Source of the DNA: Baffinella frigidus
Lineage: Eukaryota; Cryptophyceae; Cryptomonadales; Baffinellaceae
Length of the DNA stretch: 11,043 nt
NCBI GenBank assembly: GCA_026770585.1
Contig: MU646914.1
Span: forward strand, 60,682 to 71,724
Direction: 5' to 3'
In this document: piece after piece, positions 1 to 6,350 of the stretch
Position numbering within the stretch: the stretch's first letter is position 1
Layout: each line of letters starts with the position of its first letter
Notes under the pieces: generated by a model
What the model was told of the DNA's origin: nothing
Seen by the model: the letters and a program-made list of their open reading frames with translations, nothing else
The model's database searches: none
Position numbers and translations under genes: made by a program

Positions 1-104
1 ACACCCTACACCCTACACCCTACACCCTACACCCTACACCCTACACCCTACACCGTGAACCCTACACCCTACACCCTACACCCTACACCGTGAACCCTAA
101 ACCC
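1..104 (+). repeat. CCCTACA heptamer array (telomere-like)
   Basis: The top strand is almost pure CCCTACA (TGTAGGG on the other strand), twice broken by a GTGAACCCT variant and ending in CCCTAAACCC. The unit is one substitution from plant-type CCCTAAA. The C-rich strand is on top at the left edge, as expected for a left chromosome end, but the uniform variant unit and the reversal just inside suggest a degenerate internal or subtelomeric array rather than the functional tip. Confidence 0.9.
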
Positions 105-120
105 GGTGTAGGGTTTAGGG
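95..120. repeat. Head-to-head junction of telomere-like repeats
   Basis: CCCTAAACCC at 95-104 faces its exact reverse complement GGGTTTAGGG at 111-120 across a six-base spacer. Repeat polarity therefore flips here from C-rich to G-rich top strand. This could be a fusion or inversion scar, or a hairpin. 121-303 beyond it shows no gene or repeat that I can support. Confidence 0.75.
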
Positions 121-303
121 TACAGGGCGCGGGAGGTTGGGACCCGACAGCCCTAAGCCACTAAGAAGCCACCGGGGCCTTCGATGATGTGTCCATCGAA
201 ACGATTCTGGTACAAATTGCAATTCATTTCAGGGTAAGGGGCTTGAAATGACCCCCGGAAATCCGGGGAAGATAGAACTCAGGCGCTGCGAAGTGGCTAG
301 CTC

Positions 304-428
304 TCTCCCAGTCGGTTTGGTCTCACCAACTTTGTGAGACCAGGCTCTTTCCCGCTCCAAAGTTGTCAGATTTGTACCGCAAACCCAGCATGTCAACTTA
401 AGCATAGTCAGCCAACCCGACTGAGGCA
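304..428 (+). repeat. Rep-A interspersed foldback repeat, copy 1
   Basis: This is an about 125-bp element also found at 2787-2987, 3594-3846, 5650-5780 and 9743-9872. The left end (CTAGCTCTCTCCCAGTC) and right end (CCCGACTGAGGCA) form imperfect terminal inverted repeats around a CTGTCTCAGT-like core. Inside is a perfect 8-bp stem, GGTCTCAC at 319-326 with GTGAGACC at 334-341, then a conserved run CTCTTTCCCGC-CCAAAGTTG-ATTTGTACCGC and GTCAACTT. There is no transposase; it is probably a non-autonomous DNA element. Confidence 0.7.
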
Positions 429-439
429 AACAGGAGGAC

Positions 440-592
440 AGCTTGCACGTATAATTAAACCAATTAATTATGACATCGCACGTATAATTAAATTCATTAA
501 TCGTGATATTAAATGAATTGATTATGATATTATGATATAATAAATTAGTTATGATATATTAAATTAGTCGATTATGATAATTGATTATGAAA
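440..592. repeat. AT-rich patch with a degenerate ~34-bp tandem repeat
   Basis: The sequence turns sharply AT-rich. The start GCACGTATAATTAAA occurs at about 444 and again at about 478, followed by decaying copies built from ATTAAATTxATTxATxxTGATAT. No reading frame is convincing. It could be an unwinding or matrix-attachment type sequence, but nothing seen here proves a role. Confidence 0.6.
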
Positions 593-613
593 TCTGGCGG
601 GCGAGGCGCGCCC

Positions 614-633
614 GATTCGCAGGCGAGGTTGGT
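614..633 (-). other. Isolated fragment of exon-like module 1
   Basis: The 20 bases GATTCGCAGGCGAGGTTGGT recur exactly at 1077-1096. Read on the minus strand both give the peptide TNLACESG, with adjacent differences such as TCG against TCA. At 1077-1096 this is the tail of the longest copy of module 1. The rest of 634-930 shows no recognisable feature. Confidence 0.45.
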
Positions 634-937
634 TCTACGCGGGAGAGCTACATGTCATTTTACGCCCTGCGTCCATCCATTATTTTCCCTTGAAATCGGC
701 AAAAGTTACCGGAAATGCCCACAAATAATTGACTTTGACGGAAACGTAACCGCAGGATTTGGGTAAAAAGGGCTCCAAGAAACCACCTAGTCCTCCCCCG
801 TAGTTGGTGGTGGACAGAGATCAGGCGAGAGCATGCCGATCTCCAAGCCGGGAATCAACAAGGGCTGGAAAAAGGAGGAGGGGGCCCAAGGAAGGGGCTG
901 GACTTCGACACGTCCGTCTTCCTCATCATCCTCACCA

Positions 938-985
938 AAGGTTGGTGGTGCCAGCCGCGAAAAACAGCAGCTGGGTTTCCGCGAA
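938..985 (-). other. Second tail fragment of exon-like module 1
   Basis: On the minus strand this reads ETQLLFFAAGTTNL. The part CTGCTGTTTTT matches the sequence that follows the module core in copies B, E and F (TACCCACTGCTGTTTTTGTG), and GGCACCACCAACCT matches the tail of copy A. It therefore looks like a piece of the same ancestral exon lacking its 5' part. Confidence 0.4.
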
Positions 986-1072
986 GTGGCTAGGGTGTAG
1001 GGGTTTCGTGCAGCGCCGACGCTGGTTGTTTGGCAATAAATCACCAATCTCTGGGGGCTTCTGGTGGAGGGT

Positions 1073-1171
1073 GCCTGATTCGCAGGCGAGGTTGGTGGTG
1101 CCAGAGGCAGCCTGCGTCGAGAACGCTGGGTACACAACCACCGGATCCCCATCTCTATCGAAGAACGGCAC
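1073..1171 (-). pseudogene. Exon-like module 1, copy A (longest)
   Basis: On the minus strand the module starts right after a splice-acceptor-like CAACACAG and reads VPFFDRDGDPVVVYP, then AFSTQAASGTTNLACESG. The frame stays open to 932. The same core occurs at 1323, 1564, 1812, 2170 and 2447, always on this strand. Between copies the codons differ mostly at third positions (CCG/CCA/CCT, TTC/TTT, GAT/GAC, AGA/CGA, GTT/GTG/GTA), as expected for former or present coding sequence. I do not recognise the protein; DRDGD resembles an acidic calcium-binding loop but is too short to call. No start codon or clear donor is visible, so it may be a live exon, a duplicated exon or a relic. Confidence 0.45.
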
Positions 1172-1197
1172 CTGTGTTGGGAGAGTTTAGGGCGCAA

Positions 1198-1500
1198 ACC
1201 CTAGAACCGTAGGGTTTAGGGGTCATATGGGAGGATTTTGGGGTTGGGGTCTTAGGGTCTTAGACACAAAAACAGCAGTGGGTACACAACCACCGCATCC
1301 CCATCTCTGTCGAAGAACGGCACCTGGAGGGTTTTGGGCGTAGGGTATAGGGTTTATGTTTTGGGATTTTGGGGTTAGGGCTGAGGGGTTAAGTTTTCGA
1401 TTATTGGGGGGTTTGGGTTTTAAATTGGGGTTTTGGGGTGAGGGTCTTTGGGGGTTTGGGGTTAAGGTCTTTGGGGTTTTGGGGTCGTTTGGGGTTAGGG
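1198..1500 (+). repeat. Degenerate TTTAGGG/TTTTGGGG array around module copy B
   Basis: Short runs of TTTAGGG, TTTTGGGG and GGGTTAGGG fill the space between module 1 copies A, B and C. At 1196-1217 AAACCCTA faces TAGGGTTT, another small polarity reversal. No gene is seen apart from the module copy at 1266-1323. Confidence 0.7.
1266..1323 (-). pseudogene. Exon-like module 1, copy B
   Basis: Minus-strand reading starts after CTCCAG with VPFFDRDGDAVVVYPLLFLC. There is one amino-acid change in the core (P to A) compared with copy A. Downstream it matches CTGCTGTTTTTGTG of copies E and F, then breaks off into TTTAGGG-like repeats. Confidence 0.4.
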
Positions 1501-1505
1501 GCTAA

Positions 1506-1564
1506 CACGCAAAAGTAGTGGTTAACACCACCACCGGATCCCCGTCTCTGTCGAAGAATGGCAC
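1506..1564 (-). pseudogene. Exon-like module 1, copy C
   Basis: This copy follows CTAAACACAG on the minus strand, where telomere-like CCCTAAA runs directly into an acceptor. It reads VPFFDRDGDPVVVL. Third-position changes against copy A leave the 13-residue core unchanged; the sequence diverges after it. Confidence 0.4.
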
Positions 1565-1759
1565 CTGTGTTTAGGGTTTAGGGCGTAAACGTGGAGCGCT
1601 CAGGGCGTAGAGTTTAGGTGTTATTTTGGGGGGTTTTGGGGTTAGTGTCTGAAACACAAGACATCCGATGTTTCCATATGATGTATTTGTGAAGGACCGT
1701 TGAGCCTATCAACCGTAAGTGTACATTTCTTTCTTAAGTTTACATTTCATACGTGGCCG

Positions 1760-1812
1760 ATTTCTTAAGTGGCCAACACCACTGGATTCCCGCCTCTGTC
1801 GAAGGACGGCAC
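1760..1812 (-). pseudogene. Exon-like module 1, copy D (decayed)
   Basis: This copy follows CTAAACGCAG on the minus strand and reads VPSFDRGGNPVVLAT then a stop. It has several replacement changes and an early stop, so it is the most decayed copy. 1620-1760 upstream of it holds no other supported feature. Confidence 0.35.
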
Positions 1813-1867
1813 CTGCGTTTAGGGTTTCGGGTTTAGGGTTTATGTCTTGGGGTTTTGGGGTTAGGGT

Positions 1868-2096
1868 TTAGGGTTTAGGGTTTGGGGTTTGGGGTTTTGG
1901 GTTTTGGGTTTTGGGTTTTGGGTTTTGGGTTTTGGGTTTTGGGTTTTGGGTTTGGGGTGTTGGGTTTTGGGTTTTGGGTTTTGGGTTTTGGGTGTTGGGT
2001 TTGGGGTTTGGGGTTTTGGGTTTTGGGTTTTGGGTTTTGGGTTTTGGGTTTTGGGTTTTGGGTTTTGGGTTTGGGGTTCATGTTTGGGGGATTTGG
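1868..2096 (+). repeat. TTTTGGG heptamer array
   Basis: This is a nearly pure TTTTGGG array with interspersed TTTGGGG and GTTTGGGG units, one substitution from TTTAGGG. All three frames are open on both strands over most of it because a 7-bp unit encodes a 7-residue repeat, so the long frames here are artefacts. Confidence 0.9.
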
Positions 2097-2109
2097 GGTC
2101 AGGGGCTAA

Positions 2110-2170
2110 AACACAAAAACAGCCGTGGTTATACCACCACGGGATCTCCATCTCGGTCGAAAAAAGGCAC
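2110..2170 (-). pseudogene. Exon-like module 1, copy E (acceptor lost)
   Basis: It reads VPFFDRDGDPVVV and then a stop on the minus strand, with many silent differences (CCT, TTT, CGA, GGA, CCC, GTA). The base before the module has changed so that the acceptor is CACAT instead of CACAG, which should prevent splicing. The tail again matches GGCTGTTTTTGTG. Confidence 0.4.
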
Positions 2171-2212
2171 ATGTGTTTTGGGATTTGTCATTTGGGGGTT
2201 TAGGGTTTATGT

Positions 2213-2362
2213 TTTGGGGTTTTGGGGTTAGGGTTTAGGGTTGAGGGTTCAGGGTTTAAGGTTTAGGGTTTAGGGTTTAAGGTTTATGGTTTATGGTTTA
2301 TGGTTTATGGTTTAGGGTTTAGGGTTTAGGGTTCAGGGTTTAGGGTTTGGGGTTTATGTTTT
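2213..2362 (+). repeat. TTTAGGG array with a TTTATGG block
   Basis: Canonical TTTAGGG units alternate with TTGAGGG, TTCAGGG and TTTAAGG. Near 2281-2310 there is a local burst of four TTTATGG units. Local homogenisation of a point variant is typical of slippage or unequal exchange in internal telomere-like DNA. Confidence 0.85.
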
Positions 2363-2385
2363 GGGGGTTTGGGGTGAGGGTCTAA

Positions 2386-2447
2386 AAACACAAAATCAGA
2401 AGTGGGTACACTACCACTGGATCCCCATCTCTGTCGAAAAACGACAC
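2386..2447 (-). pseudogene. Exon-like module 1, copy F
   Basis: On the minus strand it follows GAAACGAAG (acceptor AAG) and reads VSFFDRDGDPVVVYPLLILC. Third-position changes dominate again. It is the last copy; 2451-2786 contains only an 18-bp imperfect direct repeat (CAAGTCGAATGGTACAAT at 2642 and again at 2736) and no gene I can support. Confidence 0.4.
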
Positions 2448-2786
2448 CTTCGTTTCCGCGGGGGGGTTAGGGCGTAGGGGTTATGGTTTATGTTTTGGTA
2501 CGCCGTGAGTTGAGGTTTCCTCTTAATCCTGTTAACAACTTCTTTTCTGAGTCTCAGATCAGTGGTCTCGGCATGCGCGACTAGCATGCAAGTGCATTTT
2601 CTTCACGATTCCCCCTTTCCCGACGCCGAGAAAGTCCAAGCCAAGTCGAATGGTACAATAAACTGCCAGGGCGGAGTTTTTGTATCAGTCAACTCACCTG
2701 CGAATGTGTGGTACAGAAGTACACGTAACGTGTAGCAAGTCGAATGGTAAAATGGGTGGTGCGTGGGGCAGGAGGGTGCCTGCATC

Positions 2787-2987
2787 TGCCTCACTTGGGT
2801 GAGCTGACTATGGTCACGTTGGCATGCTGGGCCCGCGGTACACACCCCACACCCCACACCCCACACCCCGCACCCCACACCCCACACCCCACACCCCACA
2901 CCCCACACCCCACACCCCACACATCACCGTTGGCGCGGGAAGCAGCCCACTCGCACCAAATTGGCGAGACCAAACAGAATGAGACAG
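2787..2987 (-). repeat. Rep-A copy 2, expanded by a CCCCACA array
   Basis: Reverse complement of the Rep-A consensus: TGCCTCACTTGGGTGAGCTGAC at the low-coordinate end and GGCGAGACCAAACAGAATGAGACAG at the other, both matching copy 1. About 13 CCCCACA units (about 2841-2932) sit between the conserved TGTACCGC block and the CCAA-GTTG block, so a heptamer array grew inside the element. Confidence 0.7.
2841..2932 (+). repeat. CCCCACA heptamer minisatellite
   Basis: The unit CCCCACA (TGTGGGG on the other strand) repeats about 13 times with one CCCCGCA variant. It keeps the period of seven and the GGG core of the telomere-like arrays elsewhere in the window. Confidence 0.9.
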
Positions 2988-3069
2988 CTAGACGGCGCAG
3001 CTCAAACGGTTCCGGCGACCGTTTCGTGCTATCTTGAGGGGTTCGTGTTATTTTAAGGGTGCTATCTTG

Positions 3070-3134
3070 GACCTGGAATGCCGCGGTGCGGTGGGCTGTG
3101 CCGACGGTCTCAGCAGAGACGTACGTCACGAATC
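3070..3134 (+). repeat. 65-bp direct repeat, copy 1
   Basis: It runs from GACCTGGAATGCCGCGGTGC to GACGTACGTCACGAATC and recurs exactly 200 bp later at 3270-3334 with three mismatches. It includes the 10-bp palindrome GACGTACGTC. Confidence 0.85.
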
Positions 3135-3265
3135 GCGACGACACCCTGCACCTCAAACCGACTGCGTCTTTCTATTATTCCTGGTACAAAACGGACGGAA
3201 TCGGTCCGTGGATTAGTACTGAGTAGACCCAAACCGAGTCGATTTGAGGTGCAGGGTGTCGTCGC
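3135..3265. repeat. Inverted repeat, 29-bp arms
   Basis: The arm 3135-3163 (GCGACGACACCCTGCACCTC...) is the reverse complement of 3237-3265 with one mismatch. It lies exactly between the two 65-bp direct repeats, so the unit is direct repeat, inverted arm, 73-bp spacer, inverted arm, direct repeat. Confidence 0.85.
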
Positions 3266-3269
3266 GTGG

Positions 3270-3334
3270 GACCTGGAATGCCGCGGTGCGGGGGGCTGTG
3301 CTGACGGTCTCGGCAGAGACGTACGTCACGAATC
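3270..3334 (+). repeat. 65-bp direct repeat, copy 2
   Basis: Matches 3070-3134 at 62 of 65 bases. Flanking sequence differs on the right, so the duplication ends at GAATC. Confidence 0.85.
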
Positions 3335-3593
3335 TTGGCATCGCGTGCGGCGCGTTGCGGTTCCTGATCTTCCCGTTTATCCACTTGCTCGTCTGCGACG
3401 GATCTAACGTGGAGGGAAAAAAAACAGTGTTAAAAACATCGTGATATCTTAGGCGCGGGGGTTGTGCTATGGTGAAGCTATGTCGAGGCTATGATAGCAT
3501 ATTCCACCCTTAAGATAGCACACCACGGTGTTGTAAATTGGATCTGATTCTATATGACATCTGCCCGGGGTGGGCAGGGGACAGCGAACCACA

Positions 3594-3643
3594 CTGCCTC
3601 AGGGTTGACCGACTCTTCTCAACTTGACTTGCTGGGTGTACTA
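3594..3643 (-). repeat. Rep-A fragment (right end only)
   Basis: ACTGCCTCAGGGTTGACCGA and the following TCTTCTCAACTTGACTTGCTGGGTGTACTAC match the reverse complement of the right half of Rep-A (compare copy 8 at 9743-9872). The left half is missing. Confidence 0.55.
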
Positions 3644-3662
3644 CGGATAAGGTAACGGAAAG

Positions 3663-3708
3663 GTGGCCCGATTTGGGCCGAAAATTCCTTCGAAGCCCGC
3701 TGTGTGGC
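3663..3708 (+). repeat. Short dispersed repeat 'Rep-B', copy 1
   Basis: GGCCC-GATTT-GGGCC, then GAAAATTCCTTCGAAGCCCGCTGTGTGG. A related copy lies at 5298-5342, where the stem is GGGCA...TGCCC instead, followed by GAAAATCCCATCGTAGCCCTCTGTGTGG. The paired bases changed together while the flank is conserved. Confidence 0.5.
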
Positions 3709-3711
3709 ATA

Positions 3712-3846
3712 TCAGCCTATTTGGCCTCACCATTGTGGTGAGCCCGGGCTCTTTCCCGCACCAAAGCTGACGGATTTGTACTTTTACAAATCCGCGGAAA
3801 AGAGCCCGGACACACCAAGTAGGGGAGCCCACATAGACTGAGCCAG
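3712..3846. repeat. Two Rep-A left halves fused as an inverted pair
   Basis: 3712-3781 is a plus-strand Rep-A left half (hairpin CTCACCA 3726-3732 with TGGTGAG 3736-3742, then the palindrome GAGCCCGGGCTC at 3740-3751). 3785-3846 is the same half reversed, lacking about 12 bases. The joint is CGGATTTGTA facing TACAAATCCG across four bases. Both halves break at the same internal point. Confidence 0.55.
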
Positions 3847-3847
3847 A

Positions 3848-4372
3848 GGGATAAGGTACCCGGGAGCGCAAAGGACGCAAAGAGACCAACTGTTTCCGGG
3901 TTTTACGCTTGGCGGGTTTATATGGTGAGGGGATCGATTTCGGGGGGCTGAGGTACGGGATAGAGGAAATACCCGGGAGTTCAAAGGACGCACGGAAGTC
4001 GAGTGCTTCCGGCTTTTAGGCTTTGCGGGTTTATACGGCGAGGGAATCGATTTCGGAGGGCTGGGGTACGGGATAGAGGAGATACCCGGGAGCGCAAAGG
4101 ACGCGAAGAGATCGAGTCTTGTCGTGTTTTAGACTTGGCGGGTTCATCGGTGAGGGGATCGATTTCGGGGGGCTGGGGCGAGGGATGGAGGAAATACCCG
4201 GGAGCGCAAAGGACGCGAAGAGGTCGAGTGTTGTCGGGTTTTACGCTTGGCAGGTTTACACGGTGAGGGGATCGATTTCGGGGGGCTGGGGTACGGAAGG
4301 GAGGAAATACCCGGGAGTGCAAAGGACGCACGGAGGTCGAGTGTTGTCGGGTTTGCGAGACCGTCCATGTAC
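3848..4372 (+). repeat. 113-bp satellite, about 4.6 copies
   Basis: The anchor ACCCGGGAG starts at 3858, 3971, 4084, 4196 and 4309, giving periods of 113, 113, 112 and 113. Each unit carries AAAGGACGC, a GGGTTTTACGCTTGGCGGG segment and GGGGATCGATTTCGGGGGGC. The period is not a multiple of three, so frames shift every unit and the frames crossing it on both strands are not genes. Confidence 0.9.
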
Positions 4373-4390
4373 CGCTCGCATGGCACCTGG

Positions 4391-4490
4391 CAGTTTGGGG
4401 TTTGGGGTTTGGGGCTTGGGGTTTGGGGGTTTGGGGGTTAGGGTGTAGGGTTTAGGGTGTAGGTTTCAGGGTTGAGGGTTGAGGGGGTTG
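4391..4490 (+). repeat. TTTGGGG/TTTAGGG telomere-like array
   Basis: GGGGTTT units pass into TGTAGGG, TTTAGGG and TTGAGGG units. The array directly abuts the end of the 113-bp satellite (GCGAGACCGTCC...). Confidence 0.8.
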
Positions 4491-4549
4491 GCTGCAAGAG
4501 ATAGGTACCAACTGTTAATAGTGTATACGCCGACCTTGAACAGTTGTGT

Positions 4550-4726
4550 TAGAGCGTTCGCGGTAATTGTTGTCCGTTTTGGACGTGCGGTTTTCCGGTT
4601 TTCCGGTTTTCATTTGTACCAGAAGTGTCCATTTAAAATGTTTTAAGGCCTTTACAACATTTTTCAAAACCGGAAAACCGGAAAACCGCACGTCCAAAAC
4701 GGACAACAATTACCGCAAACGCTCTA
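4550..4726. mobile_element. MITE-like foldback element with 61-bp inverted ends
   Basis: Left arm 4551-4610 and right arm 4666-4725 are reverse complements at 59 of 60 bases; both carry TTTTCCGG repeats. TA at 4550-4551 and at 4725-4726 could be a TA target duplication, as made by Tc1/mariner-type elements. The interior folds further (AAAATGTT with AACATTTT around AAGGCCTT). No coding capacity. Confidence 0.8.
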
Positions 4727-4746
4727 TGGAGTTAACTACTGCAAAG

Positions 4747-4914
4747 CCACAGGGGACTTCTCAAGTTCTTGGACCCGCCACTAAAATCATTTACAGGTTA
4801 CGTTTTGCCGATTTTTGGTGAAGTCCTTGTGGTAGAAATTGCCTTTCGAGAAAAAAATGGCTCCAAAGTAGCGGACATCAGAGTGTCCGCTACGTTTTGA
4901 GACGTCCCCTGTGG
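4747..4914. mobile_element. Short element with 18-bp inverted ends
   Basis: CCACAGGGGACTTCTCAA at 4747-4764 pairs with TTGAGACGTCCCCTGTGG at 4897-4914 (17 of 18). Close to the right end is a perfect 10-bp hairpin, GTAGCGGACA (4868-4877) with TGTCCGCTAC (4884-4893). No clear target duplication. It starts 20 bp after the preceding element. Confidence 0.7.
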
Positions 4915-4950
4915 ATGCACAGTAGAAGCTCGCACGACACCTGGCCGCCG

Positions 4951-5125
4951 TACAGTCCACCTACCCTAACACAGGCTACCGTAACACACACTCCTTCGGC
5001 CGGCCCCCGATTTCCCCCTGCAAGGAAGTATGCCTGAAGGGTGGACACCATAACGCATACCTACCCTCCACACATACTCAATCAGTCCGGCCCCGACGGG
5101 TATGTGTAAGGGTAGGTGGACTGTA
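4951..5125. mobile_element. Short element with 17-bp perfect inverted ends
   Basis: TACAGTCCACCTACCCT at 4951-4967 is the exact reverse complement of 5109-5125; allowing one mismatch it extends to 23 bp. TA borders both ends, consistent with a TA target duplication. A partial third end-like copy (AAGGGTGGACACC...TAACGCAT) lies near 5038-5060. No reading frame. Confidence 0.75.
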
Positions 5126-5297
5126 ACATGCATGCGTTACACGCCCTTAGGACACCGAGCTGAAATCTCTCCTCACGCCATTGAAAACATTTAGCCGTAG
5201 ATGGACAGCTAATTTGTACTGGAGATCCTCCTTTAAAACCAATAATGCCTGCTCAATGTTTTTGATGATGCGACGAAATCAAGTTGGACAGAGCGAG

Positions 5298-5342
5298 GGC
5301 ACCTCTTTGCCCGAAAATCCCATCGTAGCCCTCTGTGTGGTA
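5298..5342 (+). repeat. Rep-B, copy 2
   Basis: This is the partner of 3663-3708, with a compensated stem (GGGCA/TGCCC) and the shared tail GCCCTCTGTGTGG. The rest of 5126-5410 has no supported gene. Confidence 0.45.
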
Positions 5343-5410
5343 ATAGCAAAGTATATGTGTAGTAATTCGCGTCGCCAGAAAGTAATTATGTTAATCGTTT
5401 CCGGAGTTGA

Positions 5411-5611
5411 GGTAGAGCGGTTTTCTCATCTGTCGGCCACTCACCGACATGAAAATATGAACAAGGGCTCCAATTCCGGCAACTTTTGGCGTGATTCTGA
5501 AGTTTTAGAGTTTTATTTTGTGATAAAAATGCCATAAGTGGCCGGAATTGGAGCCCTTGTTCATAAATTTCATATCGGTTGGTGGCCGACAGATGCGAAA
5601 ACCGCTCTACC
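5411..5611. mobile_element. MITE-like foldback element with ~80-bp inverted ends
   Basis: Left arm 5411-5490 (GGTAGAGCGGTTTTCTCATC...) and right arm 5531-5611 are inverted repeats of roughly 90 percent identity with one 1-bp indel, around an AT-rich 40-bp centre. It is 201 bp in total. No convincing target duplication. The longest frame that runs into it (from 5181) is explained by chance. Confidence 0.8.
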
Positions 5612-5649
5612 GGCGAAGCACCCACGACTTCCTCGCCAATTTCGTCAGC

Positions 5650-5780
5650 CCGGTGCTGTGAGCCCAAACTCAGTTTGGGCTCTGTTTTCCACCGCAAAGT
5701 TGACGAATTTGTCCCGCACACCCAGCTTGTCAACTTGAGAAAAGTCAACTTGAGAACAGTCGGCGAACCCGCGTGAGGCA
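5650..5780 (+). repeat. Rep-A copy 6
   Basis: It has an 11-bp perfect internal stem, GAGCCCAAACT (5660-5670) with AGTTTGGGCTC (5672-5682), in the position of the different stems of other copies. Then come the conserved CCGCAAAGTTGACGAATTTGT, the CCGCACACCCAGCTTGTCAACTTGAGA block (GTCAACTTGAGA duplicated in tandem) and GCGTGAGGCAG. Confidence 0.65.
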
Positions 5781-5879
5781 GGGCTCACGTACCGGAGAGG
5801 CTCCGACAACTTCCTTGCACCGCTGTAGGCCGCCCTCAGGCTTCACCTCCTCCGTCGAACCCCCCCCCCCCTCCACAAG

Positions 5880-5969
5880 CTGCTGACTCCGCTTCAGCGG
5901 TTCCCCCCGCGATTGCACGAGGCTCGCATTTCCTACGTAGGCCCCGGGTGGGAACGTGATGTTTGTTAC
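5880..5969 (-). CDS. Possible exon (partial), downstream part of the minus-strand secreted-protein gene
   Basis: On the minus strand, after CCCCGCAG the sequence reads VTNITFPPGAYVGNASLV and stays open with mostly G or C at third positions. The acceptor phase (0) would join the exon ending LLVE at 7928, and CAG followed by GT is the same start as the other exon-like modules here. The 3' end is unclear: a donor may lie at GCCTAC/GTAGGA, and a C-rich tract (5860-5873) follows the frame. Between it and 7928 lie about 2 kb of repeats, which would be a long intron. I do not recognise the protein. It may be unrelated sequence with a chance open frame. Confidence 0.25.
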
Positions 5970-6000
5970 CTGCGGGGGGGGTGTAGTGAGAGGCGTGTGG

Positions 6001-6350
6001 TTAGGGTTTGGTGTTTGGCGTTGGGTGTTTGGTGTTTGGTGTTTGGTGTTTAATGTTTGGTGTGGAGTGTTCGGTGTTTAGATGTTGAGTGTTTGGTGTA
6101 GTTTTTAGTGTGTAATTTTTAGTGCTTACTTTTTATGTTTTAGGGGTTGGCTGCGCGGGAGAAGGGGAGGGAGGGGGGGGGGGGACTAGCGGGCGTGGGT
6201 TTAGTGTGTAGTGCTTAGGGTTTAGCGTCTAGGGTTTAGTGTGTAGTGTTCAGTGTTAAGTGTTGAGTGTTTGGTGTAAAGTGTTTAGTGTTTGGTGTTA
6301 AGTGTTTAGTGTTTGGTGTTTAGTATTTGGTGTTTAGTGTTTAGTGTGCA
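6001..6350 (+). repeat. Degenerate TGTTTGG/TGTTTAG array
   Basis: Seven-base units TGTTTGG, TGTTTAG and TGTGTAG, with many point variants and a GGGGG tract near 6169-6183. It grades into the more regular array that follows. Confidence 0.8.

Larger units (their letters stand above)
3026..3521. mobile_element. Candidate ~500-bp non-autonomous element with 15-bp inverted ends
   Basis: GTGCTATCTTGAGGG at 3026-3040 faces CCCTTAAGATAGCAC at 3507-3521 (14 of 15 matching). A second internal copy of the left motif (AAGGGTGCTATCTTGG) lies near 3056-3070, as in elements with subterminal repeats. No transposase frame and no clear target-site duplication are visible, so the boundaries are tentative. Confidence 0.4.

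Noticed and set aside
1-104. Functional chromosome end
   Set aside because: The array is short, made of a variant unit and reversed in polarity at 105; the window may simply start inside a larger subtelomeric block.
787-1197. Overlapping frames over 100 codons on both strands
   Set aside because: Both strands are open; the region is explained by module-1 pieces and repeats. Only the minus frame entering copy A has support.
1861-2231. Long open frames on both strands through the TTTTGGG array
   Set aside because: A stop-free seven-base repeat is open in all frames and gives a low-complexity peptide; no coding signal.
1125-2447. CRISPR-like array of regularly repeated ~50-bp units
   Set aside because: Spacing varies from about 150 to 360 bp, the intervals are telomere-like repeats and the units diverge; this is a eukaryotic context.
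3784-4448. Several 80-116-codon frames over the 113-bp satellite
   Set aside because: The period is not a multiple of three, so each frame is a patchwork of shifted units.
5181-5537. 118-codon plus-strand frame
   Set aside because: Its last third lies in the arm of the foldback at 5411-5611, it has mixed codon use and I recognise nothing in it.
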